Below are positions 1 through 4,429 of a stretch of DNA of 5,372 nt, one piece after another. A program made the translations under genes and the position numbers. The stretch comes from an uncultured Cloacibacillus sp. GTDB taxonomy: Bacteria > Synergistota > Synergistia > Synergistales > Synergistaceae. The first letter of the stretch is position 1; every line of letters starts with the position of its first letter. The notes beneath the pieces are model-generated. The model saw nothing but the letters and a program-made list of their open reading frames with translations, was not told the origin of the DNA and did not search any database. Location: contig CAKSWL010000172.1 in the NCBI GenBank assembly GCA_934511335.1, forward strand, positions 1 to 5,372. Reading direction: 5' to 3'.

Positions 1-26
1 TCCGTACTCTCAGTACAGGAGGCGGC
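1..26 (-). terminator. T-box terminator hairpin, 5' arm and loop (3' arm cut off)
   Basis: On the minus strand GCCGCCUCC (26-18) is followed by GUAC (16-13), the loop UGAGA (12-8), GUAC (7-4) and GGA (3-1). The GUAC/GUAC and UCC/GGA pairs form the top of a hairpin. The missing 3' arm is expected to continue as a complement of GCCGCC and then a U-run. The same GCCGC and CUCC bases are the 3' side of the antiterminator, so the two folds exclude each other, as expected for transcriptional T-box control. The 3' arm and U-run are inferred, not seen. Confidence 0.75.
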
Positions 27-259
27 ATAAACAAACGACGCCGCGGTTCCACTCCATTCGGCCGCACAAGGACGGCCCTCGTCTGCGCTGTGCAGGGCGC
101 ACCCTGACGCCTTATCGGCACTGACACCGCTTCGACATCCGCTCGGGGGTGGTCTTCCTGTCCGTTCCCACAGGGCTCTCTCAGCAACGTGAACCCCTCT
201 CTGTGAAGGTGATGAACTTTACTATCCCCGTCATCGCATCATGATTATTAAGCTCGTTG
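1..259 (-). ncRNA. T-box riboswitch leader (partial at window edge)
   Basis: This is a tRNA-sensing leader read on the minus strand, which normally controls an aminoacyl-tRNA synthetase or amino-acid gene by antitermination; the controlled gene lies off the left edge. In RNA order I see the AGUA of the stem I specifier loop (223-220), the AGAGAG distal stem I element (202-197), and the GAA-specifier-ACC segment (157-148) followed by CCCCCGAGC. A GGGUGCGCCC stem III-type hairpin precedes the hallmark AGUGGAACCGCGG (53-41). The antiterminator can be drawn exactly: GGAG (55-52) pairs with CUCC (21-18), UGGAACC (51-45) is the tRNA-acceptor bulge, and GCGGC (44-40) pairs with GCCGC (26-22). Motif order and spacing match the T-box family, and a good promoter lies just upstream. 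The specifier reads as either ACC (Thr) or GAC (Asp), so the target amino acid is unresolved. Confidence 0.93.
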
Positions 260-265
260 TGGGAA

Positions 266-294
266 TTTATACTACTCACTCGCTAAATTGTCAA
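266..294 (-). promoter_or_regulatory. Sigma70-type promoter for the T-box transcript
   Basis: On the minus strand a perfect -35 box TTGACA (294-289) is separated by 17 bases from the -10 box TATAAA (271-266). The expected transcription start is near 259, about 20 bases before the first stem I element of the T-box. Position and strength fit a constitutive promoter with control left to the riboswitch. Confidence 0.85.
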
Positions 295-308
295 GCATAA
301 TTTTATGT

Positions 309-337
309 TTGATATTTCTCTCTCTTTCTGCTAAAAT
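309..337 (+). promoter_or_regulatory. Extended -10 sigma70-type promoter for greA
   Basis: The -35 box TTGATA (309-314) is followed by a 17-base spacer and the -10 box TAAAAT (332-337). A TG dinucleotide one base upstream of the -10 box (329-330) gives an extended -10 element. The expected start is around 344, giving a short 5' leader of about 36 bases. The -35 box is only 14 bases from the -35 box of the divergent T-box promoter, so the two promoters stand back to back. Confidence 0.8.
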
Positions 338-379
338 GCACAAGAATTTAGGAGACACTTCTTATTAGGTGGGATTTCA

Positions 380-868
380 ATGGCTAAAGCGGCAGACGAT
401 AAAGTGATAATGACACGAGACGGCTATGAAAAGCTGAAAGCAGAGCTTGTATCTCTTCGCGGCGACGGACGCGCGGAAATCGCCGCGAAGCTCGAAGAGG
501 CGCGAGCCTTTGGCGACCTCAGTGAAAATGCGGAGTACCACGCGGCAAAAGAAGAGCAGGAAAAGCTTGAGAATCGCGTGCTCCAGCTTGAGTACCAGCT
601 GAGCAAGGCCCAGATCGTGGAAACTGAAGATATCGACACCAGCATCGTGAGCCTCGGGACGACGGTGACGTTGGTGGATCTCGATCTCAAAAAGACCTTC
701 GTATATACGCTCGTCGGTACCGAAGAGGCCGACATAAAGGATAACCGCATATCGGCGGCAAGCCCCGTTGGCAAAGCGGTGATGGGCAAGCACGCCGACG
801 ACGAAGTCATGGTGAGGACCCCCCGCGGCATCCGGCATCTCAAGGTCGTCAAGATCCAGCTTAAATAA
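380..868 (+). CDS. greA: Transcription elongation factor GreA
   Basis: GreA binds the secondary channel of RNA polymerase and stimulates cleavage of the RNA 3' end in backtracked complexes, which rescues stalled elongation. The 162 residues are close to the family length (about 158). The N-terminal half (about 11-80) is a charged antiparallel coiled coil. Its tip carries GDLSENAEY (45-53), where D46 and E49 correspond to the acidic residues of E. coli GreA (D41, E44) that help coordinate the catalytic metal. The C-terminal half (about 85-162) is the FKBP-like domain, with the typical SPVGKAVMGK and DEV-V-TPRG signatures. The ATG at 380 is supported by AGGTGGGA (367-374), 5 bases upstream; an in-frame ATG at codon 11 has no comparable site. 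The gene appears monocistronic, with its own promoter and a terminator at 885-933. GreB is less likely given the sequence signatures. Confidence 0.97.
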   Translation: MAKAADDKVIMTRDGYEKLKAELVSLRGDGRAEIAAKLEEARAFGDLSENAEYHAAKEEQEKLENRVLQLEYQLSKAQIVETEDIDTSIVSLGTTVTLVDLDLKKTFVYTLVGTEEADIKDNRISAASPVGKAVMGKHADDEVMVRTPRGIRHLKVVKIQLK

Positions 869-884
869 CGCCCCCTCCAAGAAT

Positions 885-933
885 AAAGACAAAGCGCCCG
901 TGCGAAATTTCCGCACAGGCGCTTTGTCTTTTT
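885..933. terminator. Bidirectional intrinsic terminator between greA and ddl
   Basis: A long hairpin has a 14-base arm (885-898) pairing with 918-931, one C/A mismatch (899/917), then a 5-base GTGCG/CGCAC stem (900-904/912-916) closing the 7-base loop AAATTTC. A T-run (929-933) follows on the plus strand and serves greA. On the minus strand the arm is followed by TTTATTC, so it can also stop ddl transcripts, whose stop codon lies 13 bases before it. The convergent gene arrangement supports use in both directions. Confidence 0.93.
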
Positions 934-945
934 AGGGGCGCGCGC

Positions 946-1890
946 CTATCTTTTTTCCCTGTCGATCGCAAACGACGTTTTGATCACCTGGTCGAGAAAT
1001 TCGCCGAAGGAGAGGCCCGCGGCCTTCGCGGCCTTCGGCACCAAACTCGTCGCCGTCATCCCCGGCGCGGTGTTGATCTCAAGCGCGTAGATCGCGCCCG
1101 CGGGCGTGACTCTGAAGTCGACGCGGCTGTATGAACGGCAGCCAAGCGCCCTATGCGCGGCGGCGGCGGCGGCGGCCAGCCTGGCGTTGATCTCCGCCGG
1201 AAGATCTGAGGGGCAGATATATTCCGTGCAGCCAGGCGTATATTTGTTTTTGTAATCATAGAAACCGACCTTGGGCTTTATATGTATCACGGGCAGCGCC
1301 GCTGCCTCGCCGGCGGCGGTCTCCATCACCGGCACCGTGACCTCTTCGCCCGCGACGAACTCTTCGACCAGCGCCCTGGATTCGGACTCCCAGGCAAGCG
1401 CGAGCGCCGCGCCGTAGTCTGCAAGGTCCGAAAGTTGGGTGACTCCTACGGTACTTCCGCCGCCGTTAGGCTTCACGATTATTCTCCCGTGCCTCTTAAG
1501 GTATTTTTCCGCCAGCTCTCGAGCGTCGTCCTCGAGGGCAGCGATGAAGCCACAGGGAACCGGCACTCCGGCGTTGGCCAGAGCAAGCTTCGCGGCGCTC
1601 TTATCCATTGACAGCATACAGGCCTCGGGGCCGGAACCGGTGTAAGGAATGCCAAAGGCCTCAAGGACGGCCTGTATCCGACCGTCCTCGCCCCAGCCTC
1701 CATGGAGGGCGATAAATACGCCGTCAGCCTTATAGTCAGGCCAGTTTTTGATAAATTCGCCGATAGAGACGACGTCGCAAAGTTCGGCCTCGTAGCCAAA
1801 TTCTGAGAGCGCTTTTGCGACCGCGGCGCCAGAGTTCAGGGAGACTTCCCGCTCCGGGCTGACGCCGCCGCATAATACGACTACTTTCAT
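946..1890 (-). CDS. ddl: D-alanine--D-alanine ligase
   Basis: This cytoplasmic ATP-grasp enzyme (EC 6.3.2.4) joins two D-alanines using ATP, giving the dipeptide that MurF adds to the peptidoglycan precursor. At 314 residues it has the usual Ddl length. Motifs in order: GGVSPEREVSLNSG (8-21), where E13 matches the substrate-binding E15 of E. coli DdlB; HGGWGEDGRIQ (63-73); the ATP-binding KPNGGGSTVGV (140-150); YDYKNKY (211-217), the omega-loop tyrosine type associated with D-Ala rather than D-lactate as second substrate; SRVDF (255-259); and the metal-binding EINTAPGMT (271-279). The G-S-T-V-G loop has T where E. coli has S, a conservative change. The ATG at 1890 gives the expected N-terminus, although the GGAGAGG site (1911-1905) is 14 bases away, longer than usual. 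Which ddl paralogue class it belongs to cannot be judged here. It may have its own promoter or be read from the lpt operon upstream. Confidence 0.96.
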   Translation of the reverse strand: MKVVVLCGGVSPEREVSLNSGAAVAKALSEFGYEAELCDVVSIGEFIKNWPDYKADGVFIALHGGWGEDGRIQAVLEAFGIPYTGSGPEACMLSMDKSAAKLALANAGVPVPCGFIAALEDDARELAEKYLKRHGRIIVKPNGGGSTVGVTQLSDLADYGAALALAWESESRALVEEFVAGEEVTVPVMETAAGEAAALPVIHIKPKVGFYDYKNKYTPGCTEYICPSDLPAEINARLAAAAAAAHRALGCRSYSRVDFRVTPAGAIYALEINTAPGMTATSLVPKAAKAAGLSFGEFLDQVIKTSFAIDREKR

Positions 1891-1907
1891 GATCTTTATT
1901 GTTTCCT

Positions 1908-1928
1908 CTCCAAGTAAAAATTTAGGAG
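1908..1928 (-). promoter_or_regulatory. Possible hairpin covering the ddl ribosome binding site
   Basis: On the minus strand CTCC (1928-1925) can pair with GGAG (1911-1908), the core of the only purine-rich site upstream of the ddl start. The AT-rich loop is 13 bases. A four-pair stem is weak, so this could be chance. If real it would lower ddl translation. Confidence 0.25.
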
Positions 1929-1931
1929 CCG

Positions 1932-2049
1932 CTAATCAGATGTACTATTCACCTGACGAGCAACCCCCGACCGCCGCGGGGGCGTATCACAATATACGCC
2001 TTGCGCGCCGCTTTAAAGCTGCCCGTTCAGCGCCTGGCACATCTGATAG
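1932..2049 (-). other. Nested inverted repeats in the ddl upstream region, possible structured RNA
   Basis: A perfect 9-base inverted repeat, ATCAGATGT (1935-1943) and ACATCTGAT (2039-2047), extends by a further CT/AG pair with one bulged base. It brackets about 95 bases. Inside are the 7-base hairpin GGCGTAT/ATACGCC (1981-1987/1994-2000, 6-base loop), an overlapping alternative CCCCCG/CGGGGG hairpin (1964-1969/1977-1982), and the palindrome GCTTTAAAGC (2010-2019). No run of T follows any of these, so they do not look like an ordinary terminator. I do not recognise a known riboswitch class. The outer repeat partly overlaps the 3' portion of a possible small ORF. The region could be a regulatory leader for ddl, a decayed mobile repeat, or coincidence. 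Confidence 0.4.
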
Positions 2050-2126
2050 ACAAACCAGCCGATCCGCACGAAATCATAGATTTCGGCTTTATGTCCGTAA
2101 GCAGCGAGAGGTACGTTGGTTACCAC
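2013..2126 (-). CDS. Possible small ORF of 37 codons, unidentified
   Basis: Between lptD and ddl the minus strand has an open frame from a GTG (2126-2124) to TAA (2015-2013). The C-terminal part reads YDFVRIGWFVYQMCQALNGQ, an aromatic, hydrophobic stretch with a mostly GC-ending third codon position, closer to the coding style of ddl than to that of lptD. Against it being a gene: no good ribosome binding site precedes the GTG, the frame is closed by a TGA 15 bases upstream, and two inverted repeats lie within it. I do not recognise the product. It could be a small membrane-associated peptide, the tail of a decayed gene, or chance. Confidence 0.22.
   Translation of the reverse strand: MVTNVPLAAYGHKAEIYDFVRIGWFVYQMCQALNGQL
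2069..2085. repeat. Perfect 7-base inverted repeat with 3-base loop
   Basis: CGAAATC (2069-2075) and GATTTCG (2079-2085) flank ATA. It sits inside the possible small ORF and has no T-run after it on either strand, so it is not an obvious terminator. It may be part of a folded intergenic RNA or an operator-like site. The function is unknown. Confidence 0.45.
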
Positions 2127-2130
2127 TCCC

Positions 2131-2151
2131 GCTGATTTTCAATCGATCAGC
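2131..2151 (-). other. Hairpin just after the lptD stop codon
   Basis: GCTGAT (2131-2136) pairs with ATCAGC (2146-2151) around a 9-base loop, starting 7 bases after the lptD stop on the minus strand. It is followed by GGGAGTGG rather than a T-run, so it is a poor intrinsic terminator. It may protect the 3' end of the lpt message or act in Rho-dependent termination. Its absence of a U-tract leaves read-through into ddl possible. Confidence 0.4.
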
Positions 2152-2157
2152 CTTTCC

Positions 2158-3885
2158 TTAAAAATCTCCTTTTTTATTAGAACCGCTATCCGAACCTAAA
2201 TCAATTTTATATTCAGGATAAGCGTTGATGTAGAAGGTCAAGCCCAGCTTCTTCTCATCATCAGATCTTTTATCATGATACCATAACTGCCATGTAGTAC
2301 AATGTTTGTCATAAGTTAGTGTATAACGCATAGAACGTATATCATCTCTGCGCAAATCATATTGGCCGCTTACAGCAAGGCTCCACTTTTCCCATGACTC
2401 TCCAAAAGGCAAAGGAAATGATATCGTCTGGAAAAAATATTCGTTGTCATAGTACCTGTCCCAAACCATAGGGCTTCTGCCGTCGACCCAGCGTCTGCGA
2501 TATGTACTTGACAGGCGGACGTCGCCAATATTATATCTGAATCCGAACCACGCATCTGTAACTTTCTGAGTTTTATCTTTTTCGGTATATTCGTATACGG
2601 CGTATCTTGCACCATAAAAGGGTTTCAACGCGCCCAAAGTCCATTTTGGACGTCCCTGGTAGGCCGCGCCATACGCGAAACGTTCGGTCAGTTCTCCATC
2701 CGAATAGCGGCCGCTGTCGCGATACTTTCCCCAAATACCAAACACCCGGAGCCTGCCGCCGAAAAGTGATTCGTTGAACCACGGGGTACGCAAATATATT
2801 TCAGGCTTGCTCCAGACGTCGTAATCATCCGTAGCCCCCGATTCGTTGTCTGTGGAGATTATTTCCCTCTCCGCCCACCTCACTTTAGCTTCCCAGCCGT
2901 TTTTATCATATTCCAGCCCCCAAGTGGGACGCCAGAGAGTCTCATCCTTAGCACTATTGTAAAGCCGACTCGTATTGCCGAACAGGGTTAATCCGTCCGT
3001 TATCTCATATTTATAATGTATCCTCGCCTCCCAGAAACCCTGCGTCCAATACATGCCAGCAATATCCAGCTCCCCCATGCGGCCTATATCAATAGGTCCT
3101 TTCAGTCCTACTCCCGCTCCTTTGTCAGAATCGTAACGAATGATTGGAGAGAGCTTTTCACTTTTTTTGCCCACAATATAGTCAAACGGATATGTCAGTA
3201 TAAGTTTTTTGCCTATGTAGAATTTGGGCGTTTTCAAAACAGTTTTTTTTCCTGGGTATATAATTACTTTTTTGGAAACGAATCGATAGTGCGGAGCATC
3301 GAAATCACAGGTTGTAGCAGTGACGTCAAGCCATTCAGCCACATCTTCCGCCTGATTCTTTTTTTTCTTCGGAGCACGCACGATGCCTTGACTTACAGCA
3401 TCTTCCATAGACATTATCCTGACGGTCCCGCCGTGCATATACATCGCTTCAGATTTTCCTGACGCCTGCGTCAGTATGCCGCGCCTCGTTTTCATATTAT
3501 ATTTAAGATGCTTTCCTGTGTATTTATTATTACCTGAGATTATTACTATGCTTTCTCTCTGGTCAGAATAGGCGTCTGCCACATTTGTTTCCGCGTTATA
3601 CTCCACGTAAGGGGCGAAAAGGCGCAAATCTTTATTCCGAATTTTTACGTTCCCCTCAGCCGTTGCAAGGCCGGTCTTTTCACTAAAGCTGATGTTGTCG
3701 GCATCGATGAATACCTCGTTGGGATACTTCTGCTCTGATGCCGCACCTTCCGTGGGTAATTTTCGCGACGACGCCAGCTCGCCTATGTCTTCCGCGCGGG
3801 AGGGCGAAGCCTGCGCAAAAAACATCGTCGCGCAGAAAAGAATCGTCAGCAACGTCTTTCCGCCCCTCATCAGCGATCGCTCCAT
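2158..3885 (-). CDS. lptD: LPS-assembly outer-membrane protein LptD
   Basis: LptD is the outer-membrane barrel (with lipoprotein LptE) that receives LPS from the periplasmic bridge and inserts it into the outer leaflet. The 575 residues are shorter than E. coli LptD (784). A Sec signal peptide (about 1-31, likely cleaved after SRA) precedes an OstA/LptA-like jellyroll (about 56-145, with VFIDADNISFSEKTGLATAE). The conserved junction TTCDFDAPHYRF (191-202) leads into a beta-barrel rich in alternating aromatics (about 245-553). The mature protein has exactly two cysteines, C193 and C529, at positions matching the E. coli interdomain disulfide pair C173-C725. The ATG at 3885 has GGAGG 9 bases upstream and overlaps lptC by 16 bases; the ATG at 3870 makes a TGATG overlap with the lptC stop and would give 570 residues. 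I prefer 3885 for its ribosome binding site. The body of the gene is far more AT-rich than its neighbours. It follows lptC in the operon. Confidence 0.92.
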   Translation of the reverse strand: MERSLMRGGKTLLTILFCATMFFAQASPSRAEDIGELASSRKLPTEGAASEQKYPNEVFIDADNISFSEKTGLATAEGNVKIRNKDLRLFAPYVEYNAETNVADAYSDQRESIVIISGNNKYTGKHLKYNMKTRRGILTQASGKSEAMYMHGGTVRIMSMEDAVSQGIVRAPKKKKNQAEDVAEWLDVTATTCDFDAPHYRFVSKKVIIYPGKKTVLKTPKFYIGKKLILTYPFDYIVGKKSEKLSPIIRYDSDKGAGVGLKGPIDIGRMGELDIAGMYWTQGFWEARIHYKYEITDGLTLFGNTSRLYNSAKDETLWRPTWGLEYDKNGWEAKVRWAEREIISTDNESGATDDYDVWSKPEIYLRTPWFNESLFGGRLRVFGIWGKYRDSGRYSDGELTERFAYGAAYQGRPKWTLGALKPFYGARYAVYEYTEKDKTQKVTDAWFGFRYNIGDVRLSSTYRRRWVDGRSPMVWDRYYDNEYFFQTISFPLPFGESWEKWSLAVSGQYDLRRDDIRSMRYTLTYDKHCTTWQLWYHDKRSDDEKKLGLTFYINAYPEYKIDLGSDSGSNKKGDF

Positions 3886-4415
3886 ACTATAGTCCCTCCG
3901 TCAGTAAGCCGGCACTCGCCGCTTTTTGTGTCGTAATATCCCTTTTTGCCGCCTATCACCATACGTCCGTCGGTAATTGTGACGCCGTCGTCAAAGTGCC
4001 ATTTTTCCGCCGCGGCCTCGTACTTGACGCTGCCGGATTTCAGCTTATATTCCTTGGTCTTCTCTTTCATCACTCCGTCGGCGCTCGTAAGCGCAATGTC
4101 GTTATTTTCGCGGGTAAAATTTCCCTCATCGGCGTATATATGGGTAATCTTGCCGTCAGGGTCCGCGATCGTTACATCCATGGAGCTCCCGTAGACGACG
4201 CCGTCTTTATGCTCCACGCGCGGAGAGATCAGCTTCCATTTTTTGCCGCTGATCATCCGTTCTATTTCAATGTTTTCCACCACCAGGTCGGGAATGGGTA
4301 TTTTGCTCATGGCGTTCAGGTTGAGGTCGCGCCAAAGATAAAACGCCCCGACGGCGATCACAAGGATCACCGTCAGAACGGTAAGCTTCTTGCGGGATAT
4401 TTTTTCTTTAAGCAC
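3870..4415 (-). CDS. lptC: LPS export system protein LptC
   Basis: LptC is the bitopic inner-membrane protein that takes LPS from the LptBFG transporter and passes it along a beta-jellyroll bridge (LptA) towards LptD. At 181 residues it is near the family length of about 190. A short basic N-terminus is followed by one membrane span (about 11-28, LTVLTVILVIAVGAFYLW) and a periplasmic beta-rich domain (about 44-178). The domain shows the family pattern of G-KKW-L-SPR, then IYADEGNFTREN, then VKYEAAAEKWHFDDGVTITD. The start is a GTG at 4415, with GAAAGG 7 bases upstream. The upstream gene ends 14 bases before it and lptD starts within its 3' end, so all three are probably one transcript with translational coupling. 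Assignment rests on this fold pattern plus the adjacent lptD; a short LptA/OstA-type protein is the alternative, but the membrane anchor favours LptC. Confidence 0.85.
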   Translation of the reverse strand: MLKEKISRKKLTVLTVILVIAVGAFYLWRDLNLNAMSKIPIPDLVVENIEIERMISGKKWKLISPRVEHKDGVVYGSSMDVTIADPDGKITHIYADEGNFTRENNDIALTSADGVMKEKTKEYKLKSGSVKYEAAAEKWHFDDGVTITDGRMVIGGKKGYYDTKSGECRLTDGGTIVWSDR

Positions 4416-4429
4416 AATTCAGCCTTTCT

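Noticed and set aside
377..916. Long minus-strand open frame opposite greA
   Set aside because: It lies antisense to a clear GreA, runs into the terminator hairpin, and its translation shows no family motif. It is a shadow of the greA codons.
2131..2151. Intrinsic terminator after lptD
   Set aside because: The hairpin is short with a 9-base loop and is followed by a G-rich sequence, not a T-run. It was recorded only as a hairpin.
1889..2161. Plus-strand 90-codon frame across the lptD-ddl gap
   Set aside because: It has no ribosome binding site, a low-complexity Arg/Ser/Pro composition, overlaps both neighbouring gene ends and crosses several inverted repeats. It is unlikely to be translated.
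3823..3840. Lipoprotein signal at C18 of LptD
   Set aside because: The residues before the cysteine (TILF) do not fit a lipobox, and a normal signal peptidase I site (SRA before E32) follows. LptD is a barrel protein, not a lipoprotein.
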